From positions 310,001-374,000 of the forward strand of contig CAWAMI010000001.1 in NCBI GenBank assembly GCA_963783105.1: a DNA stretch of 64,000 nucleotides, written 5' to 3'. This document shows positions 1 to 8,607 of this stretch, piece by piece. The translations under genes were made by a program, and so were the position numbers. The DNA comes from JAVEDQ01 sp963783105. Lineage in GTDB: Bacteria; Actinomycetota; Actinomycetes; Frankiales; Frankiaceae. The notes below the pieces were generated by a model. It was not told the DNA's origin. It did no database searches and worked only from the letters and a program-made list of their open reading frames with translations. Every line of letters starts with the position of its first letter. Positions within the stretch are counted from its first letter, which is position 1.

Positions 1-201
1 GAACTCGTGACCGAGTCGCCCGAGCAGTACTGGGAGATGATGAGTGAGCACGTCTCGCTCGCAGTCGCGGCCCTGTCCGCGATCGACGAGGCGGCGCGGG
101 ATCGGATCCGCGGGCGGGTTCTCGCCGAGGTGGCCTCGTTCGAGGCTGACGGCGCGATCCGGGTGCCGGGCATCGCGCGCTGCGTGGTCGGGACGCGATA
201 G
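1..201 (+). CDS. C-terminal end of a probable SAM-dependent methyltransferase (cut by window edge)
   Basis: The frame is open from the first base and stops at TAG 199-201, so only the last 66 codons are visible and the true start lies upstream. The fragment (SPEQYWEMMSEHVSL... then RIRGRVLAEVASF... and ending GIARCVVGTR) resembles the C-terminus of UbiE-like class I methyltransferases, where a tryptophan-containing helix is followed by a long helix and a final strand ending in VVGTR or similar. The catalytic SAM-binding half is outside the window, so substrate and reaction cannot be judged. The GTG at 7 is unlikely to be the start because the preceding codons are also open. Family assignment rests on general resemblance only. 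Confidence 0.45.
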   Translation, partial: ELVTESPEQYWEMMSEHVSLAVAALSAIDEAARDRIRGRVLAEVASFEADGAIRVPGIARCVVGTR

Positions 202-211
202 GCGCGAGCCG

Positions 212-478
212 TCAGTCGGCGGTACCGGGGTTCGTGCCTGCCTTCCGCAGCTTGGCGGCCCGGCGGGTGCAGTAGAGCAGGCCGAGCAGACCGAGTCCGG
301 CTCCGACGGCACAGGTGGCGATCCACCAGAGGTGGCCGTCGTCGTCGAGCCTGCCGGTGAAGGGCAGTAGCACGACGAGCGCGACCGCCCACAGGATCGT
401 GCCGACGAGCACGGTCCGGACGCCGTCGTTGGGCAGCGGCTCCGGCGGCTCGCGGCGGACGGCGGGTGTCCGCGGCAT
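212..478 (-). CDS. DUF2530 small membrane protein
   Basis: An 88-residue protein with two hydrophobic segments (about 21-41, TVLVGTILWAVALVVLLPF, and 51-70, WWIATCAVGAGLGLLGLLYC) followed by a basic tail, the build of the actinobacterial DUF2530 family. The start chosen is the ATG at 478 (MPRTPAVRRE); the frame is open further upstream but the extra sequence is Arg-rich and lacks hydrophobic character. It is divergent from the purine permease at 714, and DUF2530 genes commonly sit next to such permeases in actinobacteria, but its function is unknown. It probably sits in the cytoplasmic membrane with both ends inside. Confidence 0.75.
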   Translation of the reverse strand: MPRTPAVRREPPEPLPNDGVRTVLVGTILWAVALVVLLPFTGRLDDDGHLWWIATCAVGAGLGLLGLLYCTRRAAKLRKAGTNPGTAD

Positions 479-713
479 GGTGACGATCACACTCCCTTGC
501 CGACGACCGGGGCGGAGGCGCACGTCGGCGCGGCTCATGGTGCACTGGACGGTAGCAACCGCGACGGCTCGCCCGTCGCACCGGCGTTCCTCGCCGGCCG
601 CACCAGCGACGACGGTCCACCGTCGCCTCCTCGTCGCGATGCGGGGTCGAGCTCCCGACCCCGTCTCGGCTCGCCGAACTGCCCGCACCCTCGCCCCGTA
701 GGAGTCCAGCAGC
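479..713. promoter_or_regulatory. Divergent intergenic region between DUF2530 gene and purine permease, with a leader hairpin
   Basis: This 235-base gap must hold promoters for both divergent genes. No purine-riboswitch core was recognised. A small perfect inverted repeat (GGGGTCG at 643-649, CGACCCC at 656-662) lies 52 bases before the permease start and has no following T run, so it is leader structure rather than a clear terminator. No convincing -35/-10 pair could be assigned. Confidence 0.35.
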
Positions 714-2195
714 ATGTCCGCGGTCGACGCGACGAAAGCCCCCGCCGCCAGCCCGAACCCACCCCCTACCCGCGGCTCGTTCGCCGCGAGGCTCGACCGC
801 TTCTTCGCCATCAGCGAGCGCGGCTCGACCGGGCGCCGGGAGGTCCGCGGCGGGCTGGCCACCTTCTTCACGATGGCCTACATCGTCGTGCTCAACCCGC
901 TGATCCTCGGCAGCGCCGAGGACGTCAACGGCGCCAAGCTCAGCACAGCCGCCATCGCCACCGTCACCGCGCTTGTGGCCGCCGTGATGACGGCGGCGAT
1001 GGGCATCCTCGGGCGCTACCCGTTCGCCCTGGCCGCCGGGCTCGGCATCAACGGCGTCGTCGCGTTCCAGCTGGCACCGCAGATGACGTGGGCCGGCGCG
1101 ATGGGCGTCGTCGTCCTCGAGGGGCTGGCCATCACCGTCCTCGTGGTCAGCGGCCTGCGCGAGAAGATCATGGACGCGATCCCGCTGGCCCTGAAGCAGT
1201 CCATCAGCGTCGGGATCGGCCTGTTCATCGCCTTCATCGGCTTCGTCGACGCGGGCTTCGTGCGGCGCAGCGAGGGCGGCACCCCGGTCGCGCTCGGCAT
1301 CGAGAACCGGCTGCTCGGCTGGCCGATCGTGGTGTTCGCGGTAGGGCTGCTGCTCGGTGCCGTCCTCGTCGCCCGGCGGGTCCCCGGCGCGATCCTGCTG
1401 ACCCTCATCGGCGGAACCGCGTTCGCCATCGTCCTGCAGCTGATCGTCGACGTGCCGGCCGCCGCGGGACAGGCCAACTCGACCGGCTGGCAGCTGAACG
1501 TGCCCGAGGTGCCGAAGGAGATCATCGGCAGCCCGGACTTCTCGCTTCTCGGCAACTTCTCGATCTCGGGTGCGTTCGAGATCGGCGTCGTCGCAACGCT
1601 GCTCGCGGTGTTCACGCTGATGCTGGCGGACTTCTTCGACACCATGGGCACGGTCGTCGGCGTGGGCGCCGAGGCCGGCCTGCTGGACTCCGAGGGCCGG
1701 CTGCCGGGCGTGAACCGGGTGCTGCTCGTCGACTCCCTGGCCGCGGTCGCCGGTGGTGCGGCCTCGGCGTCGTCGAACACGACCTACATCGAGTCGGCGT
1801 CCGGCGTCGGCGAGGGTGCCCGGACGGGTGTCGCGTCGCTGGTCACGGCCGCGCTGTTCCTGCTCGCGATCCCGTTCACCCCGCTGGTGGAGGTGGTGCC
1901 CTACGAGGCGGCCTCGCCGGTGCTGGTGATCGTCGGGTTCCTGCTGATGACGCAGGTGAAGGACATCCCCTGGGCGGACTACGACCTGGCGATCCCGGCA
2001 TTCCTCACGATCGTCCTGATGCCGTTCACCTACTCGATCACCAACGGGATCGGCGCGGGCTTCATCGCCTACGTGGCGATCAAGGCCGCGAAGGGCAAGT
2101 GGCGCGAGCCGGGCTGGCTGCTGTGGATCGTGTCGCTGATGTTCGTGGCCTACTTCGCCATCGACCCGATCGAGCGCGCGCTCGGGGTGAAGTAG
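714..2195 (+). CDS. NCS2-family purine (xanthine/guanine/hypoxanthine) permease, AzgA-like
   Basis: A 493-residue polytopic membrane transporter that imports purine bases by proton symport. The early motif REVRGGLATFFTMAYIVVLN is diagnostic of the AzgA/PbuG-like branch of NCS2, followed by about 12-14 hydrophobic segments and the family motifs ADFFDTMGTVVGVG and SSNTTYIESASGVGEGARTG (approximately residues 303-370). Length is normal for the family. The ATG at 714 is the first start with the expected short polar N-terminus. It is divergent from the DUF2530 gene and followed by a noncoding repeat block. Which purine it prefers cannot be told from sequence. Confidence 0.9.
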   Translation: MSAVDATKAPAASPNPPPTRGSFAARLDRFFAISERGSTGRREVRGGLATFFTMAYIVVLNPLILGSAEDVNGAKLSTAAIATVTALVAAVMTAAMGILGRYPFALAAGLGINGVVAFQLAPQMTWAGAMGVVVLEGLAITVLVVSGLREKIMDAIPLALKQSISVGIGLFIAFIGFVDAGFVRRSEGGTPVALGIENRLLGWPIVVFAVGLLLGAVLVARRVPGAILLTLIGGTAFAIVLQLIVDVPAAAGQANSTGWQLNVPEVPKEIIGSPDFSLLGNFSISGAFEIGVVATLLAVFTLMLADFFDTMGTVVGVGAEAGLLDSEGRLPGVNRVLLVDSLAAVAGGAASASSNTTYIESASGVGEGARTGVASLVTAALFLLAIPFTPLVEVVPYEAASPVLVIVGFLLMTQVKDIPWADYDLAIPAFLTIVLMPFTYSITNGIGAGFIAYVAIKAAKGKWREPGWLLWIVSLMFVAYFAIDPIERALGVK

Positions 2196-2211
2196 CACGC
2201 CGACAGGGCGG

Positions 2212-2610
2212 GTGTTCGCTGGTCGGGGGGCCGCTCGCGGGCCGCGCGGAACCGTTCGCGGTCCCCGCGGTTTCAGCGCCCCAGAACCTCGACAACCGCG
2301 AACACCCAGCGAGCCACCCACTGAGCCACCCACCGGTGTTCGCGGGCCGCGCGGGGCCGTTCGCGGTCCCCGCGGTCTGAGCGCCCCAGAACCTCGACAA
2401 CCGCGAACGCCCGGGGAGCCACCCACCGGTGTTCGCGGTCCGCGCGGAACCGTTCGCGGTCCCCGCGGTTTCAGCGCCCCAGAACCTCGCTGACCGCGAA
2501 CGCCCGGGGAGCCACCCACTGAGCCACCCACCGGTGTTCGCGGGCCGCGCGGGACCGTTCGCGGTCCCCGCGGTTCCAGCGCCCGATTCCCGCGACAACC
2601 GCGAACACCC
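2212..2610. repeat. Four-copy block of about 95-bp palindromic units
   Basis: Four copies begin at about 2212, 2336, 2429 and 2534. Each opens with GTGTTCGCGG (first copy GTGTTCGCTGG), carries a conserved core including CCGTTCGCGGTCCCCGCGGT and CAGCGCCCCAGAACCTCG, and closes with CCGCGAAC(A/G)C, so the ends of each unit are inverted repeats able to form a long hairpin. Linkers contain GAGCCACCCA(C/CT) in one or two copies. Unit spacing (124, 93, 105) is not consistently a multiple of three, and the peptides read from it shift frame, so it is noncoding. It fills the gap between the permease and the MarR gene. Confidence 0.85.
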
Positions 2611-2638
2611 AGGGAGGCTGATCGGTACTCGGTTGTCG

Positions 2639-2651
2639 TTAGCAGAGCTAA
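2639..2651. promoter_or_regulatory. Probable MarR autoregulatory operator and leaderless promoter
   Basis: TTAGC-AGA-GCTAA is a perfect 5+5 inverted repeat ending 16 bases before the GTG of the MarR gene. TAATAA at 2653-2658 is a plausible -10 box placing transcription at or near the GTG, as in leaderless actinobacterial mRNAs, with no Shine-Dalgarno sequence visible. A palindrome overlapping its own promoter is the usual arrangement for MarR repressors; binding is inferred. Confidence 0.5.
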
Positions 2652-2667
2652 GTAATAACCTCGACGT

Positions 2668-3099
2668 GTGACAGCGCCGTCGGAGACCGCCCTCTCCTCT
2701 GCGCTACGCATCTCCGTGATGCGTCTCTCGCGGCGGATGCGCCAGGAGCGCGACAGCAGCGCCGGCCTGACCGCCAGCCAGCTCGCCGCGCTGGCCACCC
2801 TGCGGCGGCACGGCGCGCTGACGGCGGGGGAACTCGCAGGCCACGAGAAGGTGTCGCCACCGTCGATGACCCGCATCCTCGGCCACCTCTCCGACCTCGG
2901 GCTGGTCGTGCGGCGCAGCTCCCCCGCCGACGGCCGCCAGGTGCTCGTCGAGCTGAGCGAGGACGGGCGACGCCTTCTCGCCGCTGATCAGCGTCGCCGC
3001 GACGAGTGGCTCTCCGGGCGACTGCAGGAACTCGGGGAACAGGACCTGGCCCAGCTGCGGGCCGTCGTCCCCATCCTCGATCGGCTGGCCGGAGCGTGA
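2668..3099 (+). CDS. MarR-family transcriptional regulator
   Basis: A 143-residue winged-helix repressor. The MarR fold is recognisable: GLTASQLAALATLRRHG, then the recognition helix region LAGHEKVSPPSMTRILGHLSDLGLV, then the wing RRSSPADGRQVLVELSEDGRRLL (residues about 70-95). GTG start at 2668 follows a palindromic operator. Its stop overlaps the start of the MFS gene (GTGA at 3096-3099), so both are co-transcribed and translationally coupled. By analogy with such pairs it likely represses itself and the exporter until a small hydrophobic or phenolic ligand binds; the ligand is unknown. Confidence 0.88.
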   Translation: MTAPSETALSSALRISVMRLSRRMRQERDSSAGLTASQLAALATLRRHGALTAGELAGHEKVSPPSMTRILGHLSDLGLVVRRSSPADGRQVLVELSEDGRRLLAADQRRRDEWLSGRLQELGEQDLAQLRAVVPILDRLAGA

Positions 3100-4598
3100 C
3101 CGAGCCGGACCGCGGGCCAGAACCCACGCCGACCGCCACGACGGCCCCCACGACCCCTCCGACCCCGACCGCCGGCTCCTTCCGCTCGTTGCGCGTCCGG
3201 AACTACCGCCTGTTCGCCGGCGGGCAGCTCGTCTCGCTGACCGGCACGTGGATGCAGATGACCGCCCAGGACTGGCTGGTCCTCGAGCTCGGCGGCGGCG
3301 GCATCGGCCTCGGCGGCGTGCTGGCCACCCAGTTCCTGCCTCTGCTGTTCTTCGGGCTCTACGGCGGGGTCGTGGCCGACCGGGTCGACAAGCGGACCCT
3401 GCTGCTGATCACCCAGACCTCCTCGGGCTGCCTCGCGGCCGGCATGGCCGTCCTCGTCGCGACCGGCGCCGTGAACCTGCCGCTGGTGTTCGTCTTCGCC
3501 GCCCTGCTCGGCACCTCGAACGCCTTCGACACCCCGACCCGGCAGGCCTTCGTCGGCGAGATGGTCGGCGCCGAGCTGCTGTCCAACGCGGTGGCGCTCA
3601 ACAGCGTCACCTTCAACAGCGCCCGCATCGTCGGGCCGGCGGTCGCCGGGGTGCTCATCGGCGCGCTCGGCACCTGGCCGGTGTTCGCCGTCAACGCGGG
3701 CTCCTACGTCGCCGTCGTCGCCGGCCTGCTGCTGATGCGCACGCGTGAGCTGTATCCGCTGCGCCGCTCCGCGAGGGAGCCCGGGCAGTTCCGCCAGGGG
3801 CTGCGCTACATCCTCGGCAACCGGGAGATCCTGCTGCCGATCGTGCTCGTGGGCGTCGTCGGGACGTTCGGCCTGAACTTCCCCGTGACGCTCGCGCTGA
3901 TGGCCAGCAAGACCTTCGCCGGCACGGCCGCCACCTACGGCTCCTTCACCTCGACGGTGGCCGTCGGCTCGCTGATCGGCGCCGCGTTCGCCACCCGCCG
4001 CACCCGCGTCTCGACCCGACTGCTGATCGGGGCCGCGGTCACCTTCGGCGTCGCGGAGGCGATGGCCGGGTTGATGCCGACGAAGATGCTGTTCCTCCTG
4101 CTGCTCGTCCCCACCGGCGCCGCGGTCCTGACCTTCACCACGGCCGCGAACGCCACGGTGCAGCTCGCCTCCGACGAGGCGATCCGCGGCCGGGTCATGT
4201 CCTTCTACCTGCTGGTCTTCCTCGGGACGACGCCGCTCGGCGCCCCGCTGATCGGCCTGCTGTCCGAGCACGCCGGCCCGCGCTCGGGGCTCGTCGTGGG
4301 AGGTGCGCTGTGCGCGGCGTCCGCCCTCGTCATCGCCGTTCTCCTGCGCCGGGCCACGATGGCCGAGCGGCGGGCGGCTCAGGTCTCGAGCCAGGAACCG
4401 ACGTGGAACGACGTCGCCGCAACCTCGAGCACCCGCGCCGCGGCGAGCAGGTCGCCGATCGTCGCCGCCGTGGCGTTCGACCGGAAGGGGTCACGAGGGA
4501 GCGGGTCCGCATCCAGCCCGGCGAGCGCGACCCCGATCGCCGACGCCACCGACGAGCCGTCCGGCAGCGACGACGCGGCCACTCCCCGCGCGTCCTGA
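3096..4598 (+). CDS. MFS exporter (MFS_3/EntS-like), with unusual C-terminal tail
   Basis: A major-facilitator efflux protein of 500 residues starting at GTG 3096, overlapping the marR stop. The family signature is clear: FRSLRVRNYRLFAGGQLVSL, WMQMTAQDWLVLEL, GGVVADRVDKRTLL, and DTPTRQAFVGEMVG, with about 12 transmembrane helices through residue about 425. The last 70 or so residues are a low-complexity Ser/Ala/Pro tail that lies entirely over the 3' end of the convergent MocA-like gene (220-base overlap). The tail may be a read-on after loss of an earlier stop. Substrate unknown; marR linkage suggests drug or metabolite export. Confidence 0.85.
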   Translation: MTEPDRGPEPTPTATTAPTTPPTPTAGSFRSLRVRNYRLFAGGQLVSLTGTWMQMTAQDWLVLELGGGGIGLGGVLATQFLPLLFFGLYGGVVADRVDKRTLLLITQTSSGCLAAGMAVLVATGAVNLPLVFVFAALLGTSNAFDTPTRQAFVGEMVGAELLSNAVALNSVTFNSARIVGPAVAGVLIGALGTWPVFAVNAGSYVAVVAGLLLMRTRELYPLRRSAREPGQFRQGLRYILGNREILLPIVLVGVVGTFGLNFPVTLALMASKTFAGTAATYGSFTSTVAVGSLIGAAFATRRTRVSTRLLIGAAVTFGVAEAMAGLMPTKMLFLLLLVPTGAAVLTFTTAANATVQLASDEAIRGRVMSFYLLVFLGTTPLGAPLIGLLSEHAGPRSGLVVGGALCAASALVIAVLLRRATMAERRAAQVSSQEPTWNDVAATSSTRAAASRSPIVAAVAFDRKGSRGSGSASSPASATPIADATDEPSGSDDAATPRAS

Positions 4599-5404
4599 CG
4601 GCGGACGAAGTCGGAACCGAACACGAGCCGGCCGTCGGTCCCGACGACCGTCACCGCGGCGTCGGCCGACGTCATCAGCGGGCGCTCCGCGACGAGCACC
4701 GTCGCCCCGCTCTCGGTCAGCAGCGCGAGCGTCACCGGCTCGCCGGGCCGCAGATCCGCCGCCGGCATCGAGCCGGGCGCCGTGCACACCGCCAGGACGT
4801 CCCCGCACAGCCGGCGGACGAGGTCCACGAGCTCCAGCCTGGCCTCCCGGCCGATCGGCCAGCCCACGACGGTGACCTGCCGCAGGGCCCCGAGCGCCGG
4901 CAGGAGGTCGAGCACGGCCGCCACGCTCGACCAGGCCCGCACGGCCAGCGCGACCGCGACGAGGACCTCGCCGTCCTGCGCGGCGTCGACGAGTTCGCGC
5001 ACCTGCTCGAGGTCGTCCCCGGCCGGGCGGGCGAGCACCAGGTGCAGGCCCGCGGTGACCGCCGCCCGGGAGACCGCCCCGGCGAGCGGCAGATCGAGGT
5101 CGACGCACAGCGCCTCCACCTCGTCGGCCAGCAGGCTCCGCAGGTCCGGATAGGCGTGCCGGGCGCCGGCCGCGGCCGCCCACGCCAACGACTCCAGCGG
5201 CTCGGGCGCGAGCAGGCCGACGAGTTCCGCCCCGGAGTCGGTGATCTGACGTCCGGTGTCCGCGACCCGACCGTCCGTCGCGAGGGCGACGGCGAGGCGG
5301 CCGACGGACCTCGATCCGAGGCCGGCGCGGGCCGACCGACGGGACTCGCGCCACCGGTCGGCGGCAGCCCGATCCCCTCGCGCGGCGAGTTCCGGAACCT
5401 CCAC
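4379..5404 (-). CDS. Gfo/Idh/MocA-like oxidoreductase-fold protein (degenerate)
   Basis: About 341 residues. The N-terminal half follows the Gfo/Idh/MocA plan: GAELVGLLAPEPLESLAWAA, then a YPDLRSLLAD segment, then AGLHLVLARPAGDDLEQVREL, equivalent to the AGKHVLVEKP region. However the Rossmann GxGxxG is replaced by LAVALATDG and the EKP lysine by ARP, so NAD(P) binding and catalysis are doubtful. The start is uncertain: no ATG is available and GTG at 5404 was chosen because it precedes the first family-like sequence; the frame is open far upstream over the thpR gene. Convergent with, and overlapping, the MFS gene by 220 bases. Role unknown. Confidence 0.6.
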   Translation of the reverse strand: MEVPELAARGDRAAADRWRESRRSARAGLGSRSVGRLAVALATDGRVADTGRQITDSGAELVGLLAPEPLESLAWAAAAGARHAYPDLRSLLADEVEALCVDLDLPLAGAVSRAAVTAGLHLVLARPAGDDLEQVRELVDAAQDGEVLVAVALAVRAWSSVAAVLDLLPALGALRQVTVVGWPIGREARLELVDLVRRLCGDVLAVCTAPGSMPAADLRPGEPVTLALLTESGATVLVAERPLMTSADAAVTVVGTDGRLVFGSDFVRRQDARGVAASSLPDGSSVASAIGVALAGLDADPLPRDPFRSNATAATIGDLLAAARVLEVAATSFHVGSWLET

Positions 5405-5481
5405 GACGTCTACGGTGCCTGACGAAGCGGCCCCGACGAAAGCTGCCGGGCACCACGAAACGGGGCACCTACGCTCGCCGT

Positions 5482-6009
5482 GTGCCGGCCAACCTGTTCG
5501 TCGCCCTCGTGCCGCCGGCGGTCGCGCTGGCTCCGCTCGAGGAGGCGGTGGCCGGGCTGCGCGAGCAGGCGCCTGGCCTCGGCTGGGTGGCGACGAGCCG
5601 CTGGCACGTGACCCTGTGCTTCCTCGGACCGGTGGACGTGAACGAGCAGCTGGCCGGGCGGCTGGCCCGCGTCGCGTCCCGGCACCCGCCGGTGGCGGCC
5701 CGCGTCGCGGGCGGCGGACGCTTCGGGAACCGGGTGCTGTGGGCGCGGCTCGAGGCCGACCTGCGTCCGCTCGCGGCCGGGGTACGCCGGGCCGCCGAGA
5801 AGGCCGGCCATGCCGTCGAGGACCGTCCGTTCCGGGCACATCTCACCCTCGCCCGCGGCCGGCGCAACGCCGATCTCCGCCCGCTCGCGGCGGGTCTCGC
5901 CGAGGTCGTCGGCCCGTCCTGGAGCGCCGACGAGATCGTCCTGATGCGGGGCGGCCAGCCGGACTACCAGCGGCTGGACTCCTGGCGGCTGACGGGCCGC
6001 TCCCGGTAG
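5482..6009 (+). CDS. thpR: RNA 2',3'-cyclic phosphodiesterase (ThpR/LigT)
   Basis: A 175-residue 2H phosphoesterase that opens 2',3'-cyclic phosphate ends of RNA to 2'-phosphates. Both catalytic HxTx motifs are present, HVTLCFLG near residue 42 and HLTLARG near residue 120, flanking the expected LFVALVPP start and ending in the SADEIVLMRGG strand. Length is standard. GTG at 5482 fits the family N-terminus exactly. It stands between the divergent MocA-like gene and the FAD enzyme with no clear operon partner. Confidence 0.9.
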   Translation: MPANLFVALVPPAVALAPLEEAVAGLREQAPGLGWVATSRWHVTLCFLGPVDVNEQLAGRLARVASRHPPVAARVAGGGRFGNRVLWARLEADLRPLAAGVRRAAEKAGHAVEDRPFRAHLTLARGRRNADLRPLAAGLAEVVGPSWSADEIVLMRGGQPDYQRLDSWRLTGRSR

Positions 6010-6105
6010 CCGGAACGCGCTTGTCCGCCGAGGCCGGCGTGTGACACATTGCGGCGCCAGGCCGAGCCGTCCGCCGGGCTTCTCCTCGCTCGGAGGGAGT
6101 CCCCC

Positions 6106-7536
6106 ATGTCCTCGATCGTCATCTGCGGCGGGTCGGTCCTCGGTCTGGCCACGGGGCTGCTGCTCGCCCGGGACGGCCACGAGGTCCTCGTGCTGGAGGG
6201 CGACTCCGCGCCGGTGCCGGAGTCGCCGGACGCCGCCTGGTCCTCCTGGCAGCGGCGCGGCGTGCCGCAGTTCCGCCAGCCGCACAACCTGTTCCCGCGC
6301 TTCCACCGGCTCCTGGATGCCGAGCTGCCGGACGTGCTCGCGGAGCTGATCGACTCCGGCTGCGTGTGGCAGGACATGTTCGCGGTCCGGCCGCCGGCGC
6401 TGGCCGACGATCCCCGTCGTCCCGACGACGACCGCTTCCGCCACATCACGGGCCGCCGACCGGTGATCGAGCGGGCGTTCGCCCGGATCGCCGAGCGCGA
6501 GCCGGGCCTGACCGTTCGGCGCGGCGTCCGCGTCGGCGGCCTGATCGCCGCCCGGGCTCCGGGATCCGAGGCCTCCGACGTTCCCCGCGTGACGGGGGTG
6601 ATCGCCGACGGCGAGGCGATCCCGGCCGACTTCGTCGTCGACGCCCTCGGTCGCCGCAGCCCCGCGACCACCTGGCTCCCGGCGCTCGGCGCCCGACCGG
6701 TGATCGAGGAGGGCGGCGACGCCGGTTTCGTCTACTACACGCGGTACTACACCGGCCCCGACCTGCCCGCCCGCATCGGGCCCGGTCTCGCGCCGATGGG
6801 CACGTTCTCGATCCTGACCCTGGCCGGCGACAACGGCACGTGGTCGGTCACGCTGTTCGGCTCCTCGAAGGACGCGGCGTTCAAGCAGGTCCGGGAGTCC
6901 GGCTGCTTCTCCCGCGTGGTGCGCTCCTGCCCGGCGCACGCGCATTGGCTGCAGGGCGAGCCGCTCACCGACGTCCTGCCGATGAGCGGCATCGTCGATC
7001 GCTACCGGCGGTTCCTCGTCGACGGCCGGCCGGTCGCGACCGGGTTCGCCGCCGTCGGCGACGCCTGGGCCTGCACCAACCCGTCCGCGGGTCGGGGACT
7101 GAGCGTCGGGTTGATCCACAGCGTCGCGCTCCGCGACACGATGCGCGAGTTCGATCTCGGCTCCGGCGACGTCCGGTCCGCTCGCGGTCTCGACGCGTTC
7201 GCCTACGCCTGGGACGACGCCACCGAGCGATCCGTCACCCCCTGGTACCGGCTCCAGCGGCAGATGGACGCCTGGCGCTTCGCGGAGATGACGGCGCTGC
7301 GGGAGCGGCGGGACCCCCCGCCCCCGCCGGATCGGCGCATGCCGGGCTTCGCCGCCGCCATGCTGCACGACCCCGAGGTGTTCCGCGGTTTCCTCGAGAC
7401 GGTCGGCTGCCTCGCCCATCCGGACGAGGTGCTGGCCCGACCCGGAATGGCGGAGCGGATCGAGCGGTGGGCGAACGTCGTCCCGCTGCAGATGCCGGCA
7501 CCGTCACGGGAGCGGCTGGAGCGAATCCTCGTCTGA
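6106..7536 (+). CDS. FAD-dependent monooxygenase/oxidoreductase
   Basis: A 476-residue flavoprotein. The N-terminus IVICGGSVLGLATGLLLARDGHEVLVLEGD is a Rossmann FAD-binding fold in which the usual GxGxxG reads GGSVLG. A later segment, RPVATGFAAVGDAWACTNPSAGRGLSVGL, is the GD/FAD-phosphate loop of the group A monooxygenase and geranylgeranyl-reductase superfamily. ATG at 6106 is preceded by GGAGGGA at correct spacing. Similar actinobacterial proteins are annotated only as FAD-dependent oxidoreductases; substrate unknown. It is convergent with the aldo/keto reductase (4-base gap). Confidence 0.8.
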   Translation: MSSIVICGGSVLGLATGLLLARDGHEVLVLEGDSAPVPESPDAAWSSWQRRGVPQFRQPHNLFPRFHRLLDAELPDVLAELIDSGCVWQDMFAVRPPALADDPRRPDDDRFRHITGRRPVIERAFARIAEREPGLTVRRGVRVGGLIAARAPGSEASDVPRVTGVIADGEAIPADFVVDALGRRSPATTWLPALGARPVIEEGGDAGFVYYTRYYTGPDLPARIGPGLAPMGTFSILTLAGDNGTWSVTLFGSSKDAAFKQVRESGCFSRVVRSCPAHAHWLQGEPLTDVLPMSGIVDRYRRFLVDGRPVATGFAAVGDAWACTNPSAGRGLSVGLIHSVALRDTMREFDLGSGDVRSARGLDAFAYAWDDATERSVTPWYRLQRQMDAWRFAEMTALRERRDPPPPPDRRMPGFAAAMLHDPEVFRGFLETVGCLAHPDEVLARPGMAERIERWANVVPLQMPAPSRERLERILV

Positions 7537-7540
7537 AATC

Positions 7541-8515
7541 TCACCAGGCGTACGCCTCGGGGGCCGGCCCGCCGGGGCCCGGGAAGATCTCGTCGAGCCG
7601 GGCCAGGGCCCCGTCGTCGAGTTCGACCTCGAGAGCCTGCAGGGCGGAGTCCAACTGCTCCGCGGTACGGGGGCCGATGATCGGGCCCGTCACCCCGGGC
7701 TGATGCAGCAGCCACGCCAGCCCGACGAGCGCGGGGTCGGAGCCGAGTTCGTCGCAGAAGGCCTCGTAGGCCTCCACCGCCTGCCGGTTGTCCTCCAGCG
7801 CGTTCTGCGCCCGACCTTCCAGGCGTCGCTTGCCTTCGCGCTCCTTGCGCAGCACACCGCCGAGCAGCCCGCCGTTGAGCGGACTCCAGGGGATCACGCC
7901 CAACCCGTAGGCCTGGGCGGCGGGCAGGACCTCGAGTTCGACCTCCCGCTTCAGCAGGTTGTAGATCGACTGCTCGCTGACGAGTCCCTGGAAGTTCCGG
8001 GCACGGGCCCGCTCCTGGGCCTGGGCGAGATGCCAACCCGCGAAGTTGCTGCTCCCGACGTAGAGCACCTTTCCCTGCGCCACGAGTGTCTCCATGGCCT
8101 GCCAGATCTCGTCCCACGGCGTCGCGCGGTCGACGTGGTGCATCTGGTACAGGTCGATCCAGTCGGTCTGCAGACGCTTCAGCGAGGCGTCGCACGCGAG
8201 CCGGATGTTGCGCGCCGACAGGAAGGTGTCGTTCGGCCAGTCGCTCATGGAGCCGTACAGCTTGGTGGCGAGCACGGTGCGCTCGCGACGGCCGTCTCCC
8301 TGGGCGAACCAGCGACCGAGGATCTGCTCGGTCCAGCCCTCGCCCTTGCGCCAGCCGTAGACGTTCGCCGTGTCGAAGAAGTTGATGCCGACCTCGTGGG
8401 CGCGATCCATGATCGCGTGCGAGTCCTCCTCGGAGGTCTGCGGGCCGAAGTTCATGGTGCCGAGGCAGAGCGGGGAGACCCTCAGGCCGCTGCGGCCGAG
8501 ATGCACGTAGTCCAT
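7541..8515 (-). CDS. Aldo/keto reductase
   Basis: A 324-residue TIM-barrel NADPH-dependent carbonyl reductase of the YajO/Kv-beta-like branch. Start MDYVHLGRSGLRVSPLCLGTM is typical. The catalytic tetrad can be seen: Asp and Tyr in FFDTANVYG, Lys in LATKLYG and His in LYQMHHVD. The NADPH-binding end GPIIGPRTAEQLDSALQALE is also intact. Full length and normal. It faces the FAD oxidoreductase tail to tail. Physiological substrate not deducible. Confidence 0.9.
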   Translation of the reverse strand: MDYVHLGRSGLRVSPLCLGTMNFGPQTSEEDSHAIMDRAHEVGINFFDTANVYGWRKGEGWTEQILGRWFAQGDGRRERTVLATKLYGSMSDWPNDTFLSARNIRLACDASLKRLQTDWIDLYQMHHVDRATPWDEIWQAMETLVAQGKVLYVGSSNFAGWHLAQAQERARARNFQGLVSEQSIYNLLKREVELEVLPAAQAYGLGVIPWSPLNGGLLGGVLRKEREGKRRLEGRAQNALEDNRQAVEAYEAFCDELGSDPALVGLAWLLHQPGVTGPIIGPRTAEQLDSALQALEVELDDGALARLDEIFPGPGGPAPEAYAW

Positions 8516-8607
8516 GAGCGGTCTCTGCCCCCACCGCCGGGGACGAGACGCGTGGGGACCGGTCGGATCGGGCCGGTCCCGCGTCGCGGGCCGCTCCTGC
8601 CTCTCGA

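Noticed and set aside
2212..2671. Repetitive peptide readings over the repeat block
   Set aside because: Unit spacing of 124, 93 and 105 bases changes frame between copies, so the repeat is not under coding constraint.
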